A stretch of 63,631 bases of DNA from Planctomycetota bacterium (GCA_003576905.1 QEVG01000029.1:1-63631); one strand, 5' to 3'. Shown: positions 9,500-18,488, numbered from the stretch's first letter. Made by a program: numbers and translations. Notes: a model not told the origin generated them from the letters alone.

Positions 9500-10399
9500 C
9501 TACCCGAAGAGGCGATCCCGCGCCGCCTCGCAGATGGCGACCACGGCCGGGTTTTTCAGCCGCCGCTCCACGGTTATCGCGTAAAAACGCTCCTTGATCG
9601 ACGGAATGCGCCCGATCACGCGCATGTCGAGCGTCTTGCGGATGTCGCGTTCCGATATGCTTGGGCAGGGCATGACGCCTATGCTCGACATGCTGAAGAC
9701 CTTGATCAGCGCGCTGTCCTCGAACTCGCCGCGAATGACGGGGTGAATGCCCTCCTGCTCGAACCAGCGGTCCAGCGAACGCCGCAGGGCGGTGTTCTCG
9801 GTCGGCAGAATCCACGGAGCGCCGTTCAGCGATTGCGGAAAGCCCTTGCGATACTCCTCGGCAAGCTTTTCGGTGCCGAAGACGGTCACGTCGCACTCGC
9901 CGAGAAGATGGCTGTAGGCCTTGACCTTCGCCACATTCGTGACCGGGGTATCGGTCAGGATCAGGTCAAGCTCGTGTGCTGCAAGCTCGTCCATCAGTGC
10001 CTCAGAATTGGCCTCCTTGCAGACGAGGTGCACCTGTTCCTTCAGCCGCAGGGCCGGCTCGAGAATGCGAAAGGTGACGAATTTCGGAAGATTGTCCGAG
10101 ATGCCCACGAAGAAACGCACCGGGCTTCCGGTCGGACGTCCCTTGAGGACGTCCACCAGTTCCTGTCCGAGCGTGAAAATCTCGTCGGCATAGCGAAAGA
10201 CCACCTGCCCGGTCTCGGTGAGGGCCAGTTTTCGCCCGGCCCGTTCAAAGAGCCGCTCGCCGATGCGCTGTTCGAGGGCACGAATCTGTCCGCTGATGGT
10301 CGGCTGGGCAAGGTAGAGCTGATCGCAGGCCTTGGCGATGCTGCCTTCCTTGGCGACTACCCAGAAATAGAGCAGATGGTGGTAGTTGATCCATTCCAT
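9500..10399 (-). CDS. nhaR: LysR-family regulator, NhaR type
   Basis: 299 residues: N-terminal winged helix-turn-helix (residues 5-64) and a C-terminal LysR substrate-binding domain. The N-terminus (NYHHLLYFWVVAKEGSIAKA) matches the NhaR subgroup, which in enterobacteria activates the Na+/H+ antiporter gene nhaA in response to sodium. It is convergent with the small helical gene just after nuoLMN, whose products are related to Mrp antiporter subunits, so a role in ion homeostasis is attractive but inferred. No antiporter gene of the NhaA type is visible nearby. There is no ribosome-binding site; a candidate promoter lies very close to the ATG. Confidence 0.85.
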   Translation of the reverse strand: MEWINYHHLLYFWVVAKEGSIAKACDQLYLAQPTISGQIRALEQRIGERLFERAGRKLALTETGQVVFRYADEIFTLGQELVDVLKGRPTGSPVRFFVGISDNLPKFVTFRILEPALRLKEQVHLVCKEANSEALMDELAAHELDLILTDTPVTNVAKVKAYSHLLGECDVTVFGTEKLAEEYRKGFPQSLNGAPWILPTENTALRRSLDRWFEQEGIHPVIRGEFEDSALIKVFSMSSIGVMPCPSISERDIRKTLDMRVIGRIPSIKERFYAITVERRLKNPAVVAICEAARDRLFG

Positions 10400-10408
10400 G
10401 CCGTGAGG

Positions 10409-10437
10409 AGCCTACATCGGAATATTCGATGCGTCAA
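10409..10437 (-). promoter_or_regulatory. Candidate promoter of the NhaR-type gene
   Basis: Read on the minus strand: TTGACG (10437-10432), 17-base spacer, TAGGCT (10414-10409). Transcription would begin two to four bases before the ATG at 10399, giving a nearly leaderless mRNA. This agrees with the absence of a ribosome-binding site. Confidence 0.4.
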
Positions 10438-10595
10438 ACGAGGTCCATTCTTCCTGTCGATGCATCGCGGGGCGGCGCACGGGCATTGAGTGCCGGCAGT
10501 TGCGGTCGCGGCGCGGAGTCCCGAGAATCCCACGGCTCCGGCGCCCCCGACTCCTTCGGACTCAACAGAGAGTGCGCCGGCGAAACGGATGCCGG

Positions 10596-11345
10596 ATGCA
10601 GCACGACGCCACGCCGCCGACGCGCACCGAGCCGCCCTGGCTGACCAGCCTGGTCGCGGCCGAGCCGCGCGCGCCGCTCATCCTTCCCTACATGGCCTAC
10701 CTCGTCCTGCTGGCCTTCATGGACTGGTTTCCGGTGCGGATGTTGCCCGTGGCCATCGCCCTGCACATCGGGATCGGCCTGTGGGCGACCTTTCTCTTCC
10801 GAAATCACTGGCCGCCGCTGGGAAGGCCGCATTTGCTCATCGCCACGGTCGCAGGTGTCGCAGCTGCGGCCCTCTGGGTCAAGGGACAGCATCTGCTCAA
10901 CGGCGTTTCCGTCGGCGGCTATGACCTGGGCAGCCGCCTCTTCCTCTATCCCGGCCACGCCAAGCCCTACAACCCGCACACCGACTTCGGTGACGGGACG
11001 CTGTTCTGGGTGTACGCGGTGCTTAAGATCGCGCGGGCCTGCTCGGTCGTGCCGATCGTTGAGGAGCTTTTCTGGCGGGGGTTCATTCTCCGGGCCTTTG
11101 TGAACTGGCACCGGCCCGAAAGTGTGCCGCTCGGCGCCTTTGCCTGGAAGGCGATGATCGGCTCGGCCCTGCTGTCGACAATTCAGCACCCTGACGCCTG
11201 GGGCGTTTCCATTGCCTGCTGGCTCTTCTTCAACGCGCTGTTCTATTGGAAAAAGAGCCTTTTGATGCTCATGATCACCCACGCCGTCACCAATCTGGTG
11301 CTGTATGCCTATGTGATTCGCGCGGGAGACTGGCAGTTCTGGTAA
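10596..11345 (+). CDS. CPBP-family intramembrane protease (CAAX-protease related)
   Basis: 249 residues from ATG 10596; the longer open frame upstream is Arg-rich and unlike the family. Several membrane helices. The glutamic protease signature EExxxR is at E156-E157-R161 (VEELFWRGF), with conserved His in TIQHPDAW and MITHAVTN. It resembles the CAAX prenyl protease-related proteins linked to exosortase systems in bacteria that sort PEP-CTERM-like proteins. It follows the divergent LysR gene by 196 bases and precedes copA by 48. The substrate is unknown; a role in processing C-terminal sorting signals is speculation. Confidence 0.85.
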   Translation: MQHDATPPTRTEPPWLTSLVAAEPRAPLILPYMAYLVLLAFMDWFPVRMLPVAIALHIGIGLWATFLFRNHWPPLGRPHLLIATVAGVAAAALWVKGQHLLNGVSVGGYDLGSRLFLYPGHAKPYNPHTDFGDGTLFWVYAVLKIARACSVVPIVEELFWRGFILRAFVNWHRPESVPLGAFAWKAMIGSALLSTIQHPDAWGVSIACWLFFNALFYWKKSLLMLMITHAVTNLVLYAYVIRAGDWQFW

Positions 11346-11379
11346 GGGCGAGGCCGGTCGCCGATCGTGCGGCCGCTCC

Positions 11380-11385
11380 TACAAT
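11380..11385 (+). promoter_or_regulatory. Candidate -10 box of the copper ATPase gene
   Basis: TACAAT eight bases before ATG 11394, with no ribosome-binding site. Spacing like this predicts transcription starting at or next to the ATG (leaderless mRNA). No convincing -35 box. Confidence 0.35.
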
Positions 11386-11393
11386 ACGCATCT

Positions 11394-13625
11394 ATGGCGA
11401 CCGCATCCCAGATTCAATTACGCATCACGGGCATGCACTGTGCCGGCTGCGTCGGACGTGTGGAGCAGGCCCTGCGCGGCGTGTCGGGCGTGCGCGAGGT
11501 AAGCGTCCAGCTCATGACGGAATCCGCCGCCGTGACGGCAGAGAGCGCGAGCGACCTGCGGCCGGAGCTGTTGAAGGCGGTTCGCGCTGCGGGCTACGAC
11601 GCCGAGGTGACGTCCGGGGCCGACCCCTTCGCTGCGCTCGGCGCCGATGATTCGGCCCATCGCGAGCAGCTTCGCCGCGGCCGGCAGGCGCTGATTCAGG
11701 CCATCGGCCTCGTGCTGCCGATTCTTGCCGTCGATCACTTCCGCCACGATCTCTGGGGCCATGACCCGGCCAGCCAGGTTTCAGCCCTGCTCCTGGAGTT
11801 GATTCTGCTGGTCATGCTCGCCCTGAGCCCGGCCGGCGCGCCGATTCTTGTCAGCGGGCTGCGCGCAATAGTATTTCGCACAGCCAACATGGACCTGCTC
11901 ATCACGATGGGCTTTACCGTGGCGCTGGCGAGCAGCATCTACGGGACCTTCATTGCCCGGGACGATTCATTTGTGCACATTCACGCCGCCGCGATGATCC
12001 TCGGGCTGGTCTGTGTCGGCCGCTATCTCGAGACCGGCGCGCGCGGCCGCGCGTCGGCTGCGATGTCCGCACTCGCCCGGCGCGCGCCGAAGACGGCTCT
12101 CGTCCGCCGCGACGGGCAGGCGGTTTCAATCCCCGTTGCGCGGCTTCAGCCCGGCGACGTCGTCGTCGTGCCGCCGCATTCGGGGATTCCGGCGGATGGC
12201 GAGATTGTCGACGGCAGCGCTGCCATCGACGAAAGCCTCATGACCGGCGAGCCGATGCCCGTGACGCGATCGGTCGGCGACCGTGTGCTCGGCGGGACGC
12301 TGGTGGTAGAAGGGCGCATCGACATTCGAGTCACCGCGACCGGCGCGCAGGCGGCGCTCGGCCGCATCGCGCAGCTTGTGGCAAAGGCTCAATCCGGCAA
12401 GACGGCGATGCAGCGGCTGGCCGACCGCGTCGCCGCCGTGTTCACGCCCATTGTCATCATCGCCGCCGCTCTGACCTTCGCGGCCTGGCTGGCGGTGTAC
12501 GGCCGCGGCGCGCTTTCCGATGCGGCCCGCGCCGCCATCGCGGTGCTCGTCGTGGCCTGTCCCTGTGCGCTGGGCCTCGCCACGCCCGTCGTTGTCATGG
12601 TGGCGTCGGGCGCCGCCGCCCTGCGCGGCATCCTGGTACGCGACGCCGCCATGCTTGAGGCCATGTCCCGGGTCGACACCGTCGTTTGGGACAAGACCGG
12701 CACGATCACCGCCGGCACGCCTTCGGTGCAGCGGGTCGTTACATTCGGCACGCTAACCGAGACAGATGTCCTGCAACTGGCCGCGTCCGCTCAGCTTCTT
12801 TCGCCTCACCCGCTCGCCAAGGCGATTGTCGCCCATGCGCGGAGGATGGGCTTGTCACCTGCGGCGCCTGCGCATTTTGAATCGGTGCCCGGCGCGGGCG
12901 TTGTAGCGGGCTTTTCCCGTTCAGAAGGCGGCGCGCCCGCCGATATTCTGGTCGGTAGCGAGAAGCTCCTCGCGTCGCGCGGCGTGACTGTTCCCGAGAG
13001 CGGCGAACCGGTCGCGCAGACGCATGCATGGGTCGCGGCGAATGGGGCCGTGGTCGCGCGGATCGAGCTGACGGACACGATCCGGCCTTCGGCGCGCGAC
13101 GCAGTGCGGCGGCTTTCCGCGCTCGGCATGCGGAGCGAGATGCTCACCGGCGATCACGCGGCCGCGGCGCACGGGATCGCGGAGGCGGCGGGGATCGACA
13201 CGCTCCACGCGGGCATGGATCCGGCAGGCAAGGTCGCGCGAATCGAGCGTCTGAAAAGGGGGGGCTGCTTTGTGGCCATGGTCGGCGACGGCGTCAACGA
13301 TGCCGCCGCGCTGGCGGCCGCGGATGTGGGCATCGCGTTCGCCACCGGCGCGGACGTGGCCGGCGAGGCGGCGGGCATCAATCTCATCGGCAGCACGCCG
13401 CATCTCGTGGCCGACGCGGCCGAACTCGCGCAGAGGAGCGTCCGGATCATTCGCCAGAACCTCTTCTGGGCCTTCATCTATAATGTGCTCATGATTCCTC
13501 TGGCGGCGGTTGGCAGGCTGCCGCCGGCGGTGGCGGCCGGGGCGATGATGATCAGTTCGCTGACGGTCGTGCTCAACGCGCTGCGGTTGAAAGGAAGCGG
13601 GCGCAGCTCAAACACTGAGAAGTAA
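11394..13625 (+). CDS. copA: P1B-type Cu(I)-transporting ATPase
   Basis: 743 residues from ATG 11394. One N-terminal metal-binding HMA domain (GMHCAGC, C16 and C19), then eight predicted membrane helices with the CPC metal site (VACPCALGLATP, about residue 390), phosphorylation motif DKTGT (about 433), SPHP in the nucleotide domain and GDGVNDAAAL. The last helix has a Met-x-Ser-Ser pattern as in Cu+ pumps. It exports Cu(I) from the cytoplasm using ATP. No copper regulator or chaperone gene is adjacent. Upstream GTG at 11367 is possible but less likely. Confidence 0.93.
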   Translation: MATASQIQLRITGMHCAGCVGRVEQALRGVSGVREVSVQLMTESAAVTAESASDLRPELLKAVRAAGYDAEVTSGADPFAALGADDSAHREQLRRGRQALIQAIGLVLPILAVDHFRHDLWGHDPASQVSALLLELILLVMLALSPAGAPILVSGLRAIVFRTANMDLLITMGFTVALASSIYGTFIARDDSFVHIHAAAMILGLVCVGRYLETGARGRASAAMSALARRAPKTALVRRDGQAVSIPVARLQPGDVVVVPPHSGIPADGEIVDGSAAIDESLMTGEPMPVTRSVGDRVLGGTLVVEGRIDIRVTATGAQAALGRIAQLVAKAQSGKTAMQRLADRVAAVFTPIVIIAAALTFAAWLAVYGRGALSDAARAAIAVLVVACPCALGLATPVVVMVASGAAALRGILVRDAAMLEAMSRVDTVVWDKTGTITAGTPSVQRVVTFGTLTETDVLQLAASAQLLSPHPLAKAIVAHARRMGLSPAAPAHFESVPGAGVVAGFSRSEGGAPADILVGSEKLLASRGVTVPESGEPVAQTHAWVAANGAVVARIELTDTIRPSARDAVRRLSALGMRSEMLTGDHAAAAHGIAEAAGIDTLHAGMDPAGKVARIERLKRGGCFVAMVGDGVNDAAALAAADVGIAFATGADVAGEAAGINLIGSTPHLVADAAELAQRSVRIIRQNLFWAFIYNVLMIPLAAVGRLPPAVAAGAMMISSLTVVLNALRLKGSGRSSNTEK

Positions 13626-13710
13626 CGCAGCGGGGCGCGCCGGCCTGTGTGCCCGTTGCACGGGTTATTGCGCTTTGCCGACCGATTGTGGTGCGAGGCT
13701 CTGGTTTGCC

Positions 13711-14676
13711 ATGAGAATCTATCGCGGCATCTCTTCCATCGACGACCACCTGCGCGGTGCGGTGCTCACCGTCGGTAACTTCGACGGCGTGCACCTCGGC
13801 CATCAGCGCATCCTTCGCACCGCGCATGCCCTCGCGAAGGTCTCGAGCGCCGCGGTCGTCGCGATGACCTTTGAGCCGCATCCGATCTCCATCCTGCGGC
13901 CGGAACGCGACCCGCCGCGGCTGACGCCGTGGGATGAAAAACTCCATCAACTCGAAAGGGCCGGGGCCGACGCGGTCATCCGGCTCGCAACCGACTGGCC
14001 GCTGCTGTCGCTTTCCGCCGAGGACTTCGTGCGCGAAGTGCTGGTCAAGCGAATCCACCCTTCTTACATCGTCGAGGGGCCGAACTTTGCCTTCGGGCGC
14101 GGGCGCGCGGGAGACGTTCGCACGCTCGAACAGTTGTCTCCCAAGGGCGGCTTTCAGGTCCGTATCGTCGAGCCTTATCGCCTGCACCTTTCCGACGGGC
14201 GGCAGATCGTCGTATCCAGCACGCAGGTCCGCGCGCTGCTCGCCGCGGGAAACGTCGTCGACGCCGCGCATTGCCTCGGCCGGCCGTATGCCCTCGTCGG
14301 CACGGTCATTCACGGCGCGGGTGCAGGGCGAAGGCTCGGCTTTCCCACGATCAACCTCGACGTGGGCAAGCAGCTGGTCCCCGCCGAGGGTGTTTATGCC
14401 GGCGCGGCAGAGGTCGCGGGGCTTCGCGCTCCGGCGGCGGTGAGCATCGGCACGCGCCCGACACTTGGGGGTACGTCACTGGCGATCGAGGCGTTCGTCC
14501 TCGACGAGTCCGGCGACTGGTACGCGGAGACCGCGCGGCTAGAGCTATTCCGCCGCCTTCGAGATCAGCGAAAGTTCGACGGCCCCCAGGCCCTTTCCGC
14601 CCAGATCGCCGTGGATGTTCAGCAGGTTCGCGAGATCGCCGAGGCGGCGCAAAAATCCGGTGAGCCTTGTCCGTGA
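13711..14676 (+). CDS. ribF: Bifunctional riboflavin kinase / FAD synthetase
   Basis: 321 residues from ATG 13711, the usual RibF size. The N-terminal FAD synthetase nucleotidyltransferase domain has TVGNFDGVHLGHQRIL. The C-terminal flavokinase domain has GRRLGFPTINL and the YAG/IGTRPT segment. It converts riboflavin to FMN and FMN to FAD. Flavins are needed by complex I, which is encoded upstream, though a functional link is not shown. The DHH phosphoesterase follows on the same strand after 123 bases. Confidence 0.95.
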   Translation: MRIYRGISSIDDHLRGAVLTVGNFDGVHLGHQRILRTAHALAKVSSAAVVAMTFEPHPISILRPERDPPRLTPWDEKLHQLERAGADAVIRLATDWPLLSLSAEDFVREVLVKRIHPSYIVEGPNFAFGRGRAGDVRTLEQLSPKGGFQVRIVEPYRLHLSDGRQIVVSSTQVRALLAAGNVVDAAHCLGRPYALVGTVIHGAGAGRRLGFPTINLDVGKQLVPAEGVYAGAAEVAGLRAPAAVSIGTRPTLGGTSLAIEAFVLDESGDWYAETARLELFRRLRDQRKFDGPQALSAQIAVDVQQVREIAEAAQKSGEPCP

Positions 14677-14799
14677 ACGTCTCGCATGTCGCTCATCGCG
14701 CGGAGAGGTGCCCCGCCGCACCCGGGATGGCCCGCAGTGGGGATTCACTTATACTCCCGCTCGCAGGAATCGACCGCATTTTTAGAGGTGCCCGCGGCC

Positions 14800-15843
14800 A
14801 TGACCATGCCTATACGAATCGACATTGACGCCGCCATCGAGCGCATCGGCGCCGCGCGGCGCATTGTCATAACGACGCATGCCCGCGCGGATGGCGATGC
14901 GATCGGCTGCGTCGCCGGCATGCGGCGCGTGCTTCGGCAGCAGGGCAAATCGGCCGAGGCGTACGTCCATGAGCCGGTGCCGGAGCGCTACGCGTTTCTG
15001 ACGGCGGCCGACCCCCTGTCCGTCTGGCGGCCTGCCGCGGCCGCCGGCGTGCTGGCATCGTGCGACCTGCTTCTGGTGCTGGATACCTGCGCGGCGGTCC
15101 AGCTCGGAGACATCGCGGATGCGATTCGCGCGGCCGCCGCGGACAAGCTGGCGATCGATCATCACGTCACCCGCGACGACATCGTCGCCGCCGCCTGGGT
15201 GGACACCTCGGCGGGGGCCTGCGCGCAGTTGGTGCTGCGGCTCTGCGACCGGGCGGGCTGGCATGTGGATGCTGATACCGCGACGCTGCTTTTCGCCGGT
15301 CTGGCCACGGACACGGGATGGTTCCGGTTTTCCAACGCCGACAGCGCGGCCTTTGAAGACGCAGCGCGGCTGATTTCGGCCGGGGCGCGGCCAAGCGCGC
15401 TCTACGAAGCGCTGTTTCTCCAGGAAATCCTGCCGCGCGTGCGGCTCATGGGCGAGGTGATGCGCTCCTTCGAGCTGCGCGCCGACGGCCGTGTGGCCGT
15501 GGTCCGCGTCACCCGGGAGATGCTTGCCCGGTGCGGTGCGACCCGGGAGATGACCGAGGACATCATCAACGAGCCGATGCGCGTTGCCTCCGTCGTGGCC
15601 TGCGTCATGCTGACCGAGCCGGACGGCGACGCGCCGGTCCGCGCGAGCTTTCGCAGCAAGCGCGATCTGGACGTCGCGCGGCTCGCGGCGCGGTGGGGCG
15701 GAGGGGGCCACAGCCGCGCGGCGGGAGCGAAGATCGTCGGTCCGTTTGTCGCCGTGGCCGAGGATGTGGCGGCGGCCCTTGTTGATTCGCTGGAGCCTGC
15801 GGCCGCCGCTTCGCCGCCGGGGGGCGGATCCGGCTCCGGGTGA
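14800..15843 (+). CDS. DHH/DHHA1-family phosphoesterase (NrnA-like)
   Basis: 347 residues from ATG 14800, with AGAGG about 11 bases upstream; ATG 14806 is an alternative. The N-terminal DHH domain has HARADGDAIG, a DTCA motif and DHHVT, which bind the two Mn ions. The C-terminal DHHA1 domain has the GGGGHSRAAG loop. This is the layout of nanoRNase / pAp phosphatase and related oligonucleotide or cyclic-dinucleotide phosphodiesterases. A next gene begins within 12 bases of its stop, so it is probably in one operon with the membrane cytochrome-like protein and the site-2 protease. Confidence 0.9.
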   Translation: MTMPIRIDIDAAIERIGAARRIVITTHARADGDAIGCVAGMRRVLRQQGKSAEAYVHEPVPERYAFLTAADPLSVWRPAAAAGVLASCDLLLVLDTCAAVQLGDIADAIRAAAADKLAIDHHVTRDDIVAAAWVDTSAGACAQLVLRLCDRAGWHVDADTATLLFAGLATDTGWFRFSNADSAAFEDAARLISAGARPSALYEALFLQEILPRVRLMGEVMRSFELRADGRVAVVRVTREMLARCGATREMTEDIINEPMRVASVVACVMLTEPDGDAPVRASFRSKRDLDVARLAARWGGGGHSRAAGAKIVGPFVAVAEDVAAALVDSLEPAAAASPPGGGSGSG

Positions 15844-15854
15844 GTCCGGCATCG

Positions 15855-16757
15855 ATGGATGACGAAGGCATGACACACACAAACCCACTGACGCGGTACG
15901 CGGGCGTTCTTGCCGGGCTTCCGGCCGGTCCGCGGCTCATGCTCACGGCGTTTCTCGCCCTGATCGGCTTCGGCTATCTGATCGCCGTGGCCAATATCTT
16001 CAGCCATCACGCCAACGCCGACGGCAACGACGGCCTTTCGATCGACGACCTGCGCGCCGTGTACTCGGGCATGGACGTGCCCGCCGGCGCGGGGGCGGAG
16101 GTCCCGTCGCGCATGCTCACCATGCTGCGCGGCGAGATGCGGCAGTACGCCTCCTCCGAGGCGCATTTCACCGTGCTGGAGGGCTGGCTGGCGAAGGGCG
16201 CGCCGGAGGCGGGTCTCGAACAGGGCGAAGGGAAGATCACTCCCCGCCGTGTGCTGATCCTCGACTGCATGCGATGTCATGCACTGAGCACCGGTACGGA
16301 GATTGCGAAACAGGCGCCCTTCGGGCCCGATGAGTTCACGCCGGATTCCGCGATGCTGGTCCGGTTTACCGCGCCGGCAAAGAGCAAGTCGCCGGGCGTC
16401 GTTCGCGCCGCCCCGCAGTATACGCTGCCTCGGCTGATCCTCATCAGCCATCAGCACATGCTGGCGATCCCGATGTTCACGCTCGCGGTGGCGATTGTTT
16501 TCATGCTTTCGCGCGTGCCGGCGCGCTGGAAGAACGCACTCACGCCGCTGCCGATGATCATCCTCGTGTTCGACTTTTCCGGCTGGTGGCTGGCCCGCGT
16601 CGCCGAGCCGTTTGTGTACGTCATCGCCGCCGCCGGAGGGCTGTTCAGCGCCGTGCTGGGCTTTCAGATCATCGCCGCCGCGGTGGATCTCTGGCGCGGA
16701 CCTCCGCGCGGCGGGCCGGGCATGTTGGGAGGGGGCGCCGGCGGAGCGACGTCTTAG
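15855..16757 (+). CDS. Membrane protein with a single CxxCH haem-binding motif
   Basis: 300 residues, about four or five membrane helices: one near residue 25-45 and a cluster in the C-terminal third. Between them is a soluble segment ending in LDCMRCHA, a covalent haem c attachment motif (CxxCH). This suggests a membrane-anchored mono-haem protein with the soluble part outside the cytoplasm. His residues in the second membrane block (ISHQHML) could bind further haem. Starts at 15840 (GTG, overlapping the preceding stop), 15855 and 15870 are all possible. I do not recognise a named family. Confidence 0.75.
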   Translation: MDDEGMTHTNPLTRYAGVLAGLPAGPRLMLTAFLALIGFGYLIAVANIFSHHANADGNDGLSIDDLRAVYSGMDVPAGAGAEVPSRMLTMLRGEMRQYASSEAHFTVLEGWLAKGAPEAGLEQGEGKITPRRVLILDCMRCHALSTGTEIAKQAPFGPDEFTPDSAMLVRFTAPAKSKSPGVVRAAPQYTLPRLILISHQHMLAIPMFTLAVAIVFMLSRVPARWKNALTPLPMIILVFDFSGWWLARVAEPFVYVIAAAGGLFSAVLGFQIIAAAVDLWRGPPRGGPGMLGGGAGGATS

Positions 16758-16789
16758 AGGACCGGGCGAATCGCCGGAAGAATGCATCC

Positions 16790-17488
16790 ATGCTCGCACT
16801 TCAATTCACCCCGCTGATGCTCGCCGCACTGGCCGCTTACATCATGTGTGTGTGCCTTCACGAATTCGCGCACGCCCTCGTCGCCTACTGGGGCGGAGAC
16901 CGCAGCGTGCGCGACAAGGGATACCTCTCGCTCGATCCGACGCGGTACATCGATCCGGTGTTCAGCCTGCTCATTCCGGCGATCGTGCTCATGATGGGCG
17001 GGTTTCCCCTGCCGGGCGCAGCAGTGCAAATCAACGCCGGCGCGCTGCGCAGCGAGCGGTGGAACGCGTATGTCTCCGCCGCAGGGCCCGCGATGAACTT
17101 CATCCTGTTCCTGCTGTTTGCCGCGCCGCTCCATCCGGTCGCCAGGCTTGTCGATTCCTATGCCGCGTCGCAGCCGACCTGGGTCTATTTCCTCGGCGCG
17201 ATGTCCACGCTGAACTTCATCGTGACGATCTTCAATCTGATTCCCATACCTCCGCTCGACGGCTTTGGCATCATCGAACACACCTTCGACCACGAGACCC
17301 GGTGGAAGCTGCATCAGCCGCAGGTTGTATGGGCCTGCTTCGCCGGGCTCATGCTCTTCTTGTTCGCCATACCGGGGAGCATGCGCCCGTTTGTATTCAT
17401 GTTGGAGCAGATGTGCGCGGCGCTTGGCCTTCCTGTGGAACTGCTGCTTGCCGGCTACGGCGTGGTGTTCTACAACGAATCGCCGTGA
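16790..17488 (+). CDS. Site-2 protease-like M50 zinc metallopeptidase
   Basis: 232 residues, almost all membrane helices. Zinc-binding HExxH is at H24-E25-H28 (CLHEFAHAL) and the third ligand Asp is at about residue 156 in NLIPIPPLDGFG. This is the short form of the family without a PDZ domain, typical of FieF/YwhC-like rhomboid-style site-2 homologues in planctomycetes and many other bacteria. ATG 16790 has GGAAG ten bases upstream. It would cut membrane-embedded substrates; the target is not evident. Confidence 0.9.
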   Translation: MLALQFTPLMLAALAAYIMCVCLHEFAHALVAYWGGDRSVRDKGYLSLDPTRYIDPVFSLLIPAIVLMMGGFPLPGAAVQINAGALRSERWNAYVSAAGPAMNFILFLLFAAPLHPVARLVDSYAASQPTWVYFLGAMSTLNFIVTIFNLIPIPPLDGFGIIEHTFDHETRWKLHQPQVVWACFAGLMLFLFAIPGSMRPFVFMLEQMCAALGLPVELLLAGYGVVFYNESP

Positions 17489-17861
17489 CACCCCTTCGGC
17501 ATCCCGCGCCCGCGCGACAGCTGGTACAGCCGTGGGCGTCCGGATTGGACGGGAACCCGTGGGGGAACTTCAGCGATGTATCCGCAGGTTTATGCTTCCC
17601 GCGAGGCCGGCGCGACGGGGCTGGCGGTGCATGCTGTTTCGGCGGCCGCGAGCGTTTATAAGTTGTGTATGCAAATACGGTTACGGCGCTTGCAGCCGCT
17701 GCGGCTCCCGGGGCGCGATGCAGGGGAACTGGGCGGAACTTGAGGTCTTTTTTCCGCGCTGCCGGAGTCTTTGCTTAACTCGCCGGGGGTGCGTGCCGAA
17801 TTATCCGGCGTGCCCTGGTACCGGACCGGGCGAGAACTTGTTCTCAACAAGGAAGAACGAA
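17489..17861 (+). other. Gene-free 373-base leader region
   Basis: No coding signal. It holds an AT-rich patch around 17655-17690 (TTTATAAGTTGTG and ATGCAAATAC) that may contain a promoter for the basic protein gene, and a small palindrome at its 3' end. Confidence 0.5.
17832..17845 (+). promoter_or_regulatory. Palindrome abutting the ribosome-binding site of the basic protein gene
   Basis: GAGAAC-TT-GTTCTC, a perfect 6-base inverted repeat. It ends five bases before the GGAAG ribosome-binding site (17851-17855). It could be an operator, or a hairpin affecting translation. Confidence 0.4.
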
Positions 17862-18332
17862 ATGACCTTCAACAAGAAGAACTTCAGCAAGGCCACCTTC
17901 AAGGCCCAGATCACGCGAAAGCAGAGCCAGTTCAACCGGTTCTGCAAGCGGTTCCAGACCTCGAAGAACCCCGTGGAGAAGAGCTTTCTGAAGAACGAGG
18001 CCGCCTACATCGTCGAGGACCTCAAGACCTGGGCGAAGCAGTGGATGAGCTGCGGTTTCGGCCCCTGTGGCTGGATCACCCGCAACTTCACGATGGCCAA
18101 CTTTAACAGCAACAACACGCCGTCGACGCGCAAGACGACTCGCACGTACGGCAGCCGCACGACCCGCAAGTACGGCTCGAAGACGACCTCGCGGAAGCGA
18201 AACGGCAAGCGCAGCTACGCCCGACGCAGCAACAAGACGAAGAGCTACGCTCGACGCAATCGCAAGAGCAGCTATGCTCGCCGCTCGAACAGCCGGAAGT
18301 CGAACTTCCGCCGCAGCTACGTCGCCTGGTAA
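17862..18332 (+). CDS. Very basic repeat protein, possibly a DNA-compacting protein
   Basis: 156 residues starting at ATG 17862 with GGAAG six bases upstream. The N-terminal half (1-80) is Lys-rich with a helical stretch and two Cys in SCGFGPCGW. The C-terminal half is low complexity and extremely Arg/Lys/Ser rich, with TRKYGSKTT-type units and then the word SYARR three times, ending in FRRSYVAW. There is no membrane segment or signal peptide. The composition recalls histone H1-like and other nucleoid proteins with disordered basic tails, or an RNA-binding protein; no family was recognised. A good terminator follows, so it is probably a single-gene transcript. Confidence 0.8.
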   Translation: MTFNKKNFSKATFKAQITRKQSQFNRFCKRFQTSKNPVEKSFLKNEAAYIVEDLKTWAKQWMSCGFGPCGWITRNFTMANFNSNNTPSTRKTTRTYGSRTTRKYGSKTTSRKRNGKRSYARRSNKTKSYARRNRKSSYARRSNSRKSNFRRSYVAW

Positions 18333-18449
18333 ATCCGGCGACCTGCCGCATCGACGTCCGCCGTCGGCCCGGCCCGCGTCGCGGGGAGGCGAGGCGGGGC
18401 GGCATCGCCGACAGGGCGGTGAACGCCGCACGGTGGACGACAGGTTTGG

Positions 18450-18488
18450 GCCAGCGCCGAGACGGGAATCGCCCTGTCCGGCGCTGGC
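18450..18488 (+). terminator. Intrinsic terminator of the basic protein gene
   Basis: GCCAGCGCCG (18450-18459) pairs perfectly with CGGCGCTGGC (18479-18488), followed by TCTTTTGCTTT. The 19-base loop can form a smaller GACGGG/CCCTGTC stem. Confidence 0.75.
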
